The position numbers and the translations under genes are program-made. 64,000 bases of DNA from Dermacentor variabilis (lineage: Eukaryota > Arthropoda > Arachnida > Ixodida > Ixodidae): assembly GCF_050947875.1 (NCBI RefSeq), contig NC_134574.1, forward strand, positions 105,827,469 to 105,891,468. The letters run 5' to 3'. A model generated the notes under the pieces. It worked only from the letters and a program-made list of their open reading frames with translations. It was not told where the DNA came from and searched no databases. Of the stretch, positions 36,431 through 48,071 are shown one piece after another. How positions within the stretch are numbered: the first letter of the stretch is position 1; each line of letters starts with the position of its first letter.

Positions 36431-37734
36431 TCTACTAGCGATCTGGCTGAGCTGCTATGCGTACTATCTGGTCTGAGATAAGTAACCTAATCTGTTATTT
36501 CCCTGGGGGCTGACTAAGGCCCCCGATTTCCCGTTGGTCTCATGTCGTGAACCATCCAAGTGTTATGCCTGCGGGCCACTGCCGACGCTCTCCGTGGCGC
36601 CAGCGTGGTGAGACACCTGGTCGGCGCCAGGGTGTTGTCCATAATACACAGGAGGAGTTGCCTTACGTGCTGCATTGCGCCAACATGTCCACCACACGTA
36701 CGGTCAAAACACCGCCCGAGGAGTTTAACCACAGCGCTAAACTTTGCTGTCGGCTTAAATGCTGCGGCTAAACTATCCAATTCATTTTAATCCGTTAACA
36801 TTAGGCATCTCAAAGTGGAAAGCAATCTATATACAGGGAAAACTGAGGGTGGTCTGATCCGAACCGCGGTCGGCTGCATTTAGATTTTCGAAGAGGCATG
36901 ACATGTGTCGAGTGAGCTCCTCAATAACTCTTTGGAACATGGCGAACGCGGTTTAAATCATAGATCCGGCATCTGAAAGAGGTGCAGCTTAATGCTAACA
37001 CGTTTCACTCGCATTTGCCGATGAATCTCTACTGAATGTTTTATATTGCAGTACAAAATTCTCGCCCAGTCGGCCTATATTATAAATATATAACACAAGC
37101 ATAGAAACATGCGGACACCATGATTTAGACAGATGCCGAAGTGTGTGACCGCGCGTGGTATACATTGTGTAATGAAAGAACAGCGTCTTACCCTACGTGG
37201 GAGCCACACTATGCCTACCTGCCCTAACTTCCTATCCTGCAGTCGCAAATAAAGTTGTTTCTCTCTCCCCCCTTCCTTCTTACTTTTCCCTTTGAATTTA
37301 GAGAAGTATAAATACTTCAGTGATGTGCGGCAAACTGTAGTAGGAATGCTCGAAATCCGAACACCGGAGAAAACATCCGTGCTGAAAAAAGAGCCATAGA
37401 AAGATGTGTATTCAGTGTGCAAGAAGACAGTGGAAACCAGCTTTGGAAGAGTGGATGAATCATAGGACGACGAGAAACTGCAATATGAGGATTGAATGTC
37501 TCGCGTGTTTGGACAAGAATGCGCATTTCAGTGTGTGGCACCGTGAATATTCAAGAGATGCGTTGACGTACAGACGTAGGCAATCTGTCTGATCGCGGCG
37601 GCGGTATTTGAGGTGGAGGCAACGCAGTGCTTTCGCGTCTGCGTCAGCGCTTTGAGAACTGCTCAAGGACCTCACGTTCAGCGGTTGTCGTGCATTTGTT
37701 TGGCGCCGATACGAGGAAGTGGTCTCATTGATGC
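36431..37734. other. No gene recognised
   Basis: No supported feature. Overlapping frames at 36514-36790 are in a GC-rich patch and carry no motif. The 5' limit of the element that follows is uncertain and could extend back into this interval. Confidence 0.5.
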
Positions 37735-38205
37735 TCCGTATCTCTCACCCCTCCGATAAGTTTTTTATATACTCACAACGAGATTATTAAATATTTTTCC
37801 ATGTCCAGAAGGGTCTTTCCTACCCCTCACCCTAAGTTGAATAGGGCGCAAACTGTTTCGCTTAGGCTCCTACAGACCAGCACATATCCGTGTCTGTCCG
37901 CTCTCCACGAGGCTTACCCCGATGTGTATCGCGACGACGCCTGCCCGTCCTGCGGCCAGACCTCCACTCCACCTCACATGCTCTGGGAGTGCGGGTCGAC
38001 ACACCCCAAGTTCATCAAGGAGGAGTGGGACTCGCTTCTGCGTAGCCCCTCTCTAGAAGAGCAAATCCAGGCCGTCCGGCGTGCTCGCGACCGAGCCAGT
38101 GGGCTAGACCTGCCGGTCTCGACGTGGGACTAGCCGGGTGCGCGACGAGTTCGCGTCCTCGCTGGACCTAGAATAAAGTTTATTCACCCACTCACTCACT
38201 GTGTA
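37735..38205 (+). mobile_element. RNase H/zinc-knuckle-type non-LTR element, 3' end
   Basis: Coding from about 37735 (LYTHNEIIKYF) runs into the frame at 37801-38133. A 3' UTR of about 35 bp follows with AATAAAGTTTATTCA near 38171-38185 and a tail of CACT units (38187-38200). Only the last part of the protein is present. Confidence 0.8.
37801..38133 (+). pseudogene. Non-LTR element C terminus with zinc knuckle
   Basis: The frame has RRVFPTPHPKLNRAQ, then LRLLQTSTYPC, YPDVYRDDACPSCG and the C-x2-C-x7-H-x4-C knuckle (CPSC...PHMLWEC), and ends in AVRRARDRASGLDLP. These are the hallmarks of the C terminus of RNase H-bearing tick elements, also seen at 27.5, 40.2 and 61.3 kb. Unlike most pieces here it is open to its natural stop. 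Its apparent ATG is internal, since element coding continues upstream in frame. Confidence 0.85.
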
Positions 38206-38585
38206 GGCATCATATACGTACGCATATATTATATATACGCATTAGGCTATTTCGAAATTCATTTGGCCCGTTCTCATTTGTTCATTGCATAGAAGGGTCC
38301 ACAGAGAGATGCTTGCGAAGTCTACCTGGCCGTCACTAGCAGCAGCGTCTGACTTTGTGCCAGTTCCAAAGTGAAGGTACTGACGCTTCTTCAATCGACG
38401 TTTGTTGGCGATAACATGAATTCTATTGTACTTATAATGAAAAGAGTGTGCTATGTACGCAGCTAAGTAGGTGCGTCACAGAACGCAAACACGCGCACTC
38501 GGATACCCAGGCGATGCACATAGAACAAATACTTCGCCGATAGAGAGGTTTTATAAGAGCTTTAGCCGCAGACAATTGGATGCAG

Positions 38586-38586
<1 letters not shown>

Positions 38587-38678
<92 letters not shown>
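38587..38678. repeat. (TA)n microsatellite, 92 bp
   Basis: An uninterrupted TA repeat. Frames through it (IYIY repeats) are artefacts. Confidence 0.95.
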
Positions 38679-38682
<4 letters not shown>

Positions 38683-40129
38683 TATTACTTGTACAGGCGA
38701 TACCTTACCTAAACCTACCTTACACTTTACTGTCCAGCAAGTTTTTATTTGCAACTCTATTATCCTGTCTTCTTTACTTTGTATAAGTATCTTGCGTAAT
38801 TGCAGTTGCACAGATTGATACGTTATGTATTAGGATTACCTATATACATGCCCGGCAGCATGTACACAGTCTTAAGACTAACATATTCATCATGTCTTCA
38901 ATACTACTGATCTTCCTCCTCGAACTTACGGGTATTTTTACACCCTTAATGTGCACGAAACACCCAAAGCTTCCTCATGGCATATTTGTTTCGTAGCTGA
39001 TGGTATCCTCTAAAGCCAAAATAATGACCGAGGATATAACGGTTCATACAGCGAGCAGTGCATGACATCGCAACAGTAATGCATTACATAAAACATGGCT
39101 TGTGACGTAACCGGGAGTTTTGACCCTTGCCGTCTTCGGTTCATTACTAGGATCGATTAATGGCGATGCTTAATCTTTAAAATTAAGTGTTTTTTTAATC
39201 CTGTAACCAACGTTGATAGCTCAAGCGTAAGAATATTGCCAGAGAGCCCTAACGCAGGCAGCAGTAAGCCAGTAAGACACACTGCACTTCTATGAACATA
39301 AATTACTTTGCCTTTGCTCCCGGTGTCTCTCTTCGTACTTCGTGCAATGGTGACGATGTAGAGTCTGCTCCCGTGGGTAAAATTTTCGTGAAACGAGCAT
39401 TTCGGCAGTCTACTCGACATTTTAATGCTTTCTGTGCGTTCGTTCTTTTAGTTTTTTAAAAGTTCGGTCATTGTACAGGGCCCTCGGGGTGTTGCAAGCC
39501 TAGAGAGGACTTTAATTCTTCGTAATCGAATAAGAAAGTTTATGGGTGTCCCGGGACATGATACTGGCGTCTCGTCATTTTCTGTCGTCATGTTGCAATA
39601 TAACGGAATTGTTATGCGATGGCGGGCAAGGTTTGCAGGTAATGTCACTGTGTATTCCTCGATTCGAGGGAGTACAATGGCGACAGGACGCGAAATTGTG
39701 CGGCTGTAAGGGTCATTTAAACTAAGGGTAAAGATATACCCTTTTAAGAAGTGGTCGCGGGTCACTGGTATTTGGGCGTAACACAATATCTTGCCTTGAT
39801 TTAGACTGTGATCAAATCCTCTGGTTCAGAAGCACTATAAATTTTATTCGATATTCACGCGTGAGCGGATATGCAACTAACGATGGATTTCCGCAGATGC
39901 ACAGCTTTTGTATTTACCACGGTTAGAGGTTTCGCTTACATGTATGACGCACAATTGCTGCTATAACGGCAAGAACGTAAAGACTGTGCTGTTTTGTGAA
40001 TAGGGTAATGTACGAGGTGATTGAGTCACTAAACTTTGTTTCGGAAACCAAGCTGTTGGTACCCGAAGGTGCGCGGCCATCTTATTCCAGGTAGCCGTGG
40101 CCCTGTGCTACTATGATAGCCTTGGCCCG
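38679..40129. other. No gene recognised
   Basis: A 112-codon minus-strand frame at 39448-39786 has protein-like composition but no motif I can name. Otherwise nothing was seen. Confidence 0.45.
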
Positions 40130-40980
40130 TTCACCAGCCATAGATGGTTTTCAGGTTTCGGGCTTATCAGTTGCACTTCCCACTGGTCTTCTCTTGTCTG
40201 CGGGTTCTTTTTGCATTCTTGGACCATGTGGTAAAGGGTGTTTGTTATGCTGCAGAATTAGCAGCCTTTTGTAGATGTTGAGGGATACGTCGCGTGTAGT
40301 AGAGTGCCGTGGAGGTAATTGCCCATCTGATGGCGGTGTACTACGACGCCTTCTTCTCTGTTAGGCTTGATGTGTTATGGCAGATATTCCCTCCTGCTTT
40401 TCTTGTAGTGTTTTAGAATGTTGTAGTATTTTCTTTGTATCAGTTCGTCTTCGTATAACGGTAGACGATGTCCTGGTGGGGCTTCCCGGCATACACGTTC
40501 TCGAGCGGCGGCCTGAGCCGCTTAGTTTCCCACCAAGCATTCGTGTCTCGAGGTCCAGTGATTGTATGTTTCATTGATGTCTTGATTGTTGATGAGAATG
40601 AGCGCGTACTTGCTAACCCTGTCCGAAGATGGTGACGGGTTGCCTGCGATTCTATGACGACGATGACCGGCAAGTCCCGTCGGCAGGTCTGTATGGCTAT
40701 TGCTTGGCGACCAGTTCGGCTACCACAATGCCCCTAGCAACTACTTATGCAACCGCTATGTCTTCGTTCTGCTTGTTTGTTACGCAGGGCAACATACCTA
40801 CATGCCTTTTATCTGGCGGAGTCCATGTTGCTTATTTCTACTTAGCCGCTTTCTTTGTTTAGCATTCTTGTAGCACGGTGGCTCTCGCTTGTCTTCTCTC
40901 TTTGTTGTATTCTGGGCGCATGTTTCTTGGTGTGGGTGCTACGTCTATCTTTGCTGTCAGGGTCGGAGCACCAAGCAATG
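40130..40980 (-). mobile_element. RNase H/zinc-knuckle-type non-LTR element, decayed
   Basis: The minus strand begins near 40975 with a linker (APTPRNMRPEYNKERRQARA) homologous in wording to the linker of the 27.4-kb element. It then shows a destroyed RNase H region with TSRHECLVGN near its end, YEDELIQRKYYNILKHY, and a knuckle-like CSITNTLYHMVQEC near 40235. Many stops and frameshifts are present. The boundaries are approximate, and no 3' tail was identified. Confidence 0.65.
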
Positions 40981-43900
40981 TATATTTAAGAAAGTCAAAA
41001 ATCGGCTCATGGCACAATACATATTGAACGGCGTTGAAGAAAAGACAACATTGGAGAAAATCACACATGCGCCGCAATAAAGAAGAGCTCCGAAGAAAAC
41101 ATAATGCTAAAGTTGACGAAAGCACTTTTTTGTGTGTTTGTGCCTTGCGGTAGAGCACAAGAAGCTCATCGGACGTTGTATGGTAGAATTGCAAACAAAT
41201 TCAGTGGATAACAAAGCACGGATGAATCAATGAGACGACCCTCCGAATCGGAAATGTTGGCTGAAGAAATTCTCATTCTACGCGTTTCTTTCGTCGATCT
41301 TTTTTTTTGTGCACCGCTCCCTTTCAGCATTCCTTGGAGTTGTTCGGAACTACCGCCAGGAAAAACGAAAAGAAAACATTAGTGTCGACCATGCACCGAA
41401 ACAGGATATTTCGAGGAACCGCTCTATTACGCGCAAGAGACAGGGATGACTTTCGAGATCTCCGTGAATCGCCGACCTGAAACAAAATCTCCGTGTCGTC
41501 TAGAACGTCCTCCCGAAAAACGAGCAGTAAACTGAACAGTTGTTAAGCAGGAAGTGCGCCCTAAAAGATGTAGGGGGGGGGGGGGGTCAACCTTTTTCGT
41601 GAGCAAATGCAGGGAGGTCCTCGAACTCTGAAAGAATGTAACATGTCAATATTGACAAAACTAAAGAACTGGAGCGATTGATGGCCTATGAAGAAGAGAA
41701 GGCTTCAAAAGCAAGAGGACAGACATGCATAACGATACAAATCTGTAATAGACTGAAATATTGGTCCAGAAACGAAATAGCAGTACGAAGTGAGGGCGAA
41801 AAAGATATCAGAAAAGGACAAGACGGAGTGCAAAAGAAAGAAGGTAATGTAGGGAAAAACAAAGCGACAGGGTCTTGGAAACAACGGAACGAAGATTGTA
41901 AAAAACGAAAACAGAAGCCGAGAAGAACGCTATCGTTGAGGGGAGAGGGCGGGGTGATGGAGTGTTAAGGCATAAGAACAGCACTGATAAAACGGCTGCA
42001 GGCAAGCTATAACGTAGGTGCCACATGACGAGACGTAAGAGCAAACTGGGCCTCAGAATGAAGGGCCAAGGAGCGTGGCAAAGTTTCCAGGCGGATACAA
42101 AAGAGAGAGAGAGAGAGTGTGTTGCACGTGTGCATATCTGTGCTTTAAGGCGTCCTTTAACTTGCAAGGGCAGTAAAGTGGTAACGGCAACACTTGAGAA
42201 ATTGAACAATGACGCCGAGCAGTGAATATTAAGAAGCGGAAACGGAAAACTAGGAGATGAAAATGTAGAGCTTCCAGGGCGAGCGCGCGTGGAGATGGGC
42301 GTGTTTCACGCGGACAACTCTTTGAAGTTCGCGCTTTTCAGAAGAGCTGTTGAAAACTCACCGTTATGCACACCATTGCAAGCCCCGGCAATCAACCACA
42401 CCCCCCCCCCCTCTCAAACCGCGTTCGTTTGCTTTCTGCTATTCCTTTCCTGTATTGTAGCCACAATTCCTGACGCACCGACGCAGGAGTGTGCTTGATT
42501 TGCTTCCCTCACTTCCTGTTCTCGACTTCCGGAGGAGGCACGCTTCCTGCATAAGTCGCGAGATACGCACAGCCGTCAACCACATACTCGAGCTGGAGCT
42601 CTACGCAGCTCGACAAAGTATAAGCGATCGGTGGAATTCAAATTGGGCGTTTGAAAGTTTCGGCGTCGGACTATATGCACGTTGGTGAGACAAAACAGAA
42701 GTGTGCGGAATACGGGCCGCGTATAACTTGGGAGGCAGCTATGTGCCTAGGGAATTTCTTCAGTTAAGCATACGGTTCGTTTGAATTACGTTCTGCAATG
42801 CGCGATGCTGCTTCGCGTAAACCCAAATATCATTTGTTCGTATGTCTTCTAAAACAACAATCTTCTATGACACGAGTGTTTGTGGCAAGTGTCACTATTA
42901 TATTTCTAAATATTTCCCCGCTCAGCCAGCCATTCAACCACTTCACCTTTTCTCTCTCTCTTTTGTCCCCCTCTCTCCCAACACAAGGTAATAGCATAAA
43001 CGAGGTGTAAATGTTGTAAAAAGAAGAAAAGAACTACACATCACACATTTCAGAACATATTAAGTAACAGTTAGGGCTAAATACGGCTTTCGTATGCATA
43101 CACACTGCAAAACAGCGTTACCCCAACTTCGTGTTTTTGTTTTGTTCTTCTTGTTTTTGTTTTCTATTATCATCGTTTGTTTTCCTCATGCTCCTAGCAA
43201 CAGCCGTATTGACATTGTGATCACACAGCAATGAGCCTAAAAGCAAAATCATGACGAATGGCATTCAGTTTGGATCCAAAATAAATTGTAGCCACCTTTA
43301 AATCCTGTCCGGATAAAGGTGTTCCGCAGTAATTGGTTTCGTGTGTTCTGCCCAATCGTTCGTCGAAACACATGGAGGACAAGCCTTATTAACCCTGAAT
43401 TATTATTAATGCTGTTCACGGGAACATTTCCATTTCCTTTATATGCTATTCTCCAACAGACTGCGATTTCGTTCCGTCTTGTTGACTTCGGCAAACTTTT
43501 TTTCCGAGCCTCAAAAATGAGGTGATTTTCTTAACCAGTCGCTTGTTTCGGGTGAACATTCACGAACAGAAAAAAAAAAGAAAAGCAAGAAGTACGCTTG
43601 CCGTCCATTCGTATCCGTCAAACGCAATGGCTGCCAAACGTGAAATGGACATACTTTTTCCTTGAGTTTTATCTGTGCTTTTCATCACAGACAAATAGTG
43701 TAAACCTATGAGAGATAGCACTGAACCAATAGATTTGCTAGTGTAGCTGCAGAACGTTCCGCCCATTAGCATAATTGGCGGATCGTACTTGCATATGTAG
43801 TGGGATTCTCAGTGGGCTGAAAGAAAGACGACTGCGACACGAATGTGCCGAAGACGAGCAATGGCGCTGCGCGCCTCACATCTATCACACGCAAACATTT

Positions 43901-45299
43901 ATTTCGGGAAGAACACTGAAAACAGTATAACCAGCTTCACACGTCTGTAGAAGACCGCGGAAGCAGTATCACCAATAGCGAACGTGGAAGCACTTATGTT
44001 AAGGCAAAACCAACTGTCACACAATATATTGTCGAAAGTATAATATATAGAAACCCCAAAAAACTATTGAAGACCGCGTAGTGAACCAAGTTATCGCTGC
44101 CACGGCAGTCAGATCGAACAATAAATGCTCACTTGGAGTAAGAAAAATCTGGAATTTTGATATCGCCATGTATAAGCAGCCATTCTTTTATTGTTTACTA
44201 AGCTGCCCATAATAACTAAAGAAAGTTCTCCAAGAATAAACCAGCATTGTATATTTCGAAAGCTCACGGTTTTATTGACATATATTTTCATCGTGTTCCA
44301 CACTACTTTCATGTTCATCTGGGCAAGGTACAGGAGAGGAGCTGTTCGGAGTTGACGTAATATCAGCGTAAGGAACAAAAAAAACGATGTTTAGAAAAGT
44401 GTCTGTGCGGAAATCAGCAGGCTTTAGAGTCAGTAAAACGCGGGAAAAACAGTTAAAAGGGGGGTGCCAGGAACGATATAACTAAGCCATAATGAAATCA
44501 TTTTTTTTGTTTGCGGCAATTATCCAAGTTTGTCATTTCTTTCCAGAAGAACGGAAAGAATCAGCGAGCGACTTGTACGCAATATTTCCGCGATTAATTA
44601 AGAAAGTGGGCTGATTTTGTTTCAGCGGCTGCCCACTGTGCAGGTGTAACCTCGCATCAGAAAATGAAATCACTTTGTCCGGCTTTTTTCATATAAGCAA
44701 AGAAACAATCGCCTGGTCTTCATCGATGTACTCTATTTGCGTTTTTTTTCTATCAACTTTTTAAGTGCCCAAGTGTTTTCGTTCTAGGACCTACAGTACA
44801 TTGACAAGCGCGTAGGCACATATCCTCAAGCCGAATGCGTGTGAATGTTATTTACATTTATATAAGTGCGGGGATAAAGAGTTTACACTTGCACAACTCA
44901 ATAGCTCTGTCGTCTATGATAAACTGCAAACCTTCGTTGTGATGAGCTTCTGCGATGACAGGACGGTAGCATCAGTGGAATACATCTTCACGGCTTTTGT
45001 TCCACATGGTTTCGTTGTGAACATTTCCTTTCATTTAGAGCCAATTAGCTCGTGGGGAGAGAAGAGACTGCTCAAACGTGCTATCTGAGACGGATGTGCG
45101 TGCACTGTTTCGGTGTCTTTGTGTCCTCTTGCAGTTGTCGGTGCCTGTATAGATGCCCATTCTGCAGACATTTCTGTAATCGGCTTGCGCGACCACATAA
45201 TTTTCATTATTGAAACTTAATATGAAGCCTGTGGGCAGGGGAAATTTAGGCTCCCTCACAAGCCATTGAGCATCGTAAGGAAATAAAGAAAGAATTATT
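40981..45299. other. No gene recognised
   Basis: This 4.3-kb stretch holds a G14 run at 41573-41586, a purine-rich segment at 41660-41970, a short (GA)n at 42102-42117 and a C10 run near 42401. Frames here reflect that biased composition. No domain or RNA gene was recognised. Confidence 0.5.
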
Positions 45300-45322
45300 T
45301 AATTAATTAATTAATTAATTAA
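45300..45322. repeat. (TTAA)n microsatellite
   Basis: Five to six AATT units in a row. Confidence 0.9.
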
Positions 45323-46811
45323 GCGACGATTTATCGATAAACTTGAGGGAAATGACCTAGCACTTCACTGCACCTCCGCGAGAACCCGGATTCATGATTG
45401 AACCCGCAATCACTACATTGCAAAATATTGTTCAGGAACAGGTCGATCGTCCTATATTATATATATCAACACACATACGTGCTCTTCTAAACTCTCCCTT
45501 CCCCTCTCTACCTCTACCACGCGGCCGGCTTCCCACCCAATTCACAAACATACACTCTCTTTTTTTCCTTTAGACACTTCCGATGCTAACGCATTATCAA
45601 ATAAATAAATATGCTGAAATGAGATGGCTCAAGAGGCACGAGCACCTCAGTGTCAAGGTATTTTGGTTGTCAGCAGCTCCTGAACGCTTTTGCCGATTGT
45701 CTTCAACTCACAATCCTGCGGTCTGCAGCCCGAAATTGATCTCCGTTTGCGGGCGTTTTCCGCTCCACATTGGAGCTGGTTCCACCGAGACGTATTTTTT
45801 TATCTCCATGGGAACTCAAGCCCATGCTGGCGCGCATTACTTTAATGCATTTTCTTGTCCTGTGTTATGCCTTGTCGAGCCAAATTCGGGGGCTTGTCTT
45901 CCTTGCACGTCTCCCTGCAATGTGTCTCCAATTTCTACGACATCTACTCTTACTGGTTACAACCACTAACAAGAAACGCCTTTCTCGCCTTCACAACGTC
46001 GCGTGCTTTAGGGTATTGCTGAAAAAAAAATCCGTGAGCATATTGATAAGACCGCAGCCTTTACAAGCATAAATAGCTGTAGAAGGTAGATAGACAAGTT
46101 TTGAGTAAGTGAAAAAAAATGCCTAGTCTTCGCGCTACTTGTGGCGAGAAGACGGCAAACAGCTAAGCTGGCGGCCCACCTAGGTTATCCTAGGTTCGAC
46201 TAAGTTTCTCCGTCGTTACGCTTGGAGATATGGTCGGTGGTGGTGGGGGAACCACAAACCACGGCATCTCAATCTTGCCGCGTTTCTCCACATGTCAGTG
46301 GCTTGCACAGTTCGTTCGTCGCCGAATGTGACGGATTCGTCCTTTGGTCTTCATCACCGTAGCTTCACTTACAGCCACTCCGACAGTGCGTAGGACGTCG
46401 CAATTTTAAAATGAAGGAGAATTCGGCATTGGCAGACTGAACTCGCGAAACAAGAAGCGGGCGTGGGCAGCCGTTGTCGTTCCATCGTCGTCGCGCTGTC
46501 GCCATTCCGTCGTCGTCCTCCCGCTGCCGTCACCGCAGCATCGTCTCCGTCGACCTCATTACGACGTTCGCGCACCATCCTCGTCACACCATATTCCTTG
46601 CGCCGTCATGGCGCCTACCAACAACAGTCGACGATAATTTGTGCCTATAGGCACCATCATAGACCAGAGTTTATAGCATTGTTTATGGCGTCGCTCTGCT
46701 GACTTGAGGCAAAACGAACATGCGCTTATATTTAGGCGCATTTTAAGAATCGCCGTCGGTCAAAATTTAATCCGCAGTCCCCCACTATGGCGGGCCTTAA
46801 AATGAGATCGT
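45323..46811. other. No gene recognised
   Basis: A CGTCGT-biased patch at 46460-46570 gives arginine/serine-rich frames. The 128-codon frame at 45583-45969 has no domain. Confidence 0.5.
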
Positions 46812-46900
46812 GGTGTGTGGTTGGTTGGTTGGTTACAAACTTTATTTGTGTCGGCGTGTCAAACTGCAGCTGACTTGGCCTTCGGGCGAAACTAGTAATT
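46812..46900 (-). mobile_element. 3' tail of a non-LTR element
   Basis: On the minus strand, AAATAAAGTTTGTAACC is followed by a CAAC-unit tail (plus strand 46816-46833, GGTT units). The same box-plus-short-unit-tail layout ends the element at 38205. Only UTR-like sequence lies upstream, so this is a severely truncated copy. Confidence 0.55.
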
Positions 46901-47004
46901 TTCTTCCACCTTTACTAGCTTAAGATATCGCACACGTGATCATGCATTATGTGTTGACGTCAAATTTTCGCACTCTGTAGCATGCATATCTCGAGAGTTC
47001 TATA

Positions 47005-47680
47005 ATATACGGGGTTATTATCTTTATATTTTTCGGAACTTAAAAAAAGAAACTCCTGTGGCAGATAACCTAATTCTAGTCCTTCAGTTGGATTATTCAG
47101 AGAGGAGGACATAACTTGTTTCAGTACACACGACACATATTGGGCGAATTAACAAAGCTTCCCTAATTAGGTTCTTAATTTACAACCTTTCGTTCATGTT
47201 GCCATTAACCAATTGTAGCCGGTGAGTTGGCAAGGCTTATCCAATTGAAATGAATTTCCAAAATGATGGCAGTATGGTGGTATGCGTAATCAAACTGACC
47301 GTAAAAACCCATTCTTGTTCCACTTTTCTTTAGCATAACGCTCTTTTACGCATACAAGTACGAAAGCAACTGGAGCGCCCATGCATTTTGCCCAACAGCT
47401 TGGGAAATACGTCGAAACTGGTGTCATGCTGGACATTCATTTGAAGTGGATAAGTCTTGGAAGCTCATCAGCTACAATTCTTTAATTGCAGCACGTGCCT
47501 AAGGTGATTAATTAAGAAATAATAAGGGAGCTTTAGCTAATTATTTGAATAAGTATTTCAATTTCACGTGCAAGTAAAGTCCGCCTCTCTGAATAATCCA
47601 GCTCAAGGACTAGAACTCAGTTACCTGCAACAGGCGAGTTTCGAAAGTTACGTAAGCCTTAAAAATATTCAGCCCGTATA
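47005..47680. mobile_element. Non-autonomous DNA transposon with long TIRs
   Basis: The two ends are imperfect inverted repeats over roughly 150 bp. Left blocks are TATACGGGG (47005), AAACTCCTG, CTAGTCCTTCAG, GGATTATTCAGAGAGG (about 47090-47105) and AGCTTCCCTAATTAG. Right complements are CCCGTATA (47673), AGGCGAGTTT, CTCAAGGACTAG, CTCTCTGAATAATCC (about 47587-47601) and TAAGGGAGCTTTAG. The 0.68-kb interior has no coding frame. The exact ends and target duplication are not clear. Confidence 0.65.
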
Positions 47681-47817
47681 GTTGCACGAATACAAAAAGA
47701 ATAACACGTACATAGCACGCCATTTGCTACGTGCCGAAAATAATTCTGCATCGTACTCTTTGCATTCAGACACTACCAATAATGAATCAACGGAGATGCG
47801 AGAGTTGGTGGGTAATT

Positions 47818-48071
47818 TCAACAACCATAATAGGATTTAACGCCTCAAACCAATGCACAGCCTGCGAGAAACGCCGTATTGGCCGGCTCCATATAGATAC
47901 AACCACCTGAGGTTCTTTCCCGTGCAGCCAAATCTAAGCACACGTGTGATTTTCTTCTTCTTTTCGTAATTAGGCATTCAACCTGAACGAAGCCACAGCA
48001 ACCGGCAGACGAACCCTCAAGCACGCGCTCGCAAGTAGTATAGGTCCGGACCACTAAGCTACCACCGAGCG
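47818..48071 (-). mobile_element. Ruka-like SINE, third and most decayed copy
   Basis: Body blocks survive on the plus strand: GATTTAACGCCTCAAACCA near 47835, ACCACCTGAGGTTCTTTCCC near 47903 and CAAATCTAAGCACACGTGTG near 47930. They are followed by a degraded tRNA-like end with ACCACTAAGCTACCACCG near 48050. The order and orientation match the other copies. The B box is no longer recognisable. Confidence 0.65.

Noticed and set aside
41678..41968. Lysine-rich 96-codon frame
   Set aside because: It lies in purine-rich low-complexity sequence without a domain.
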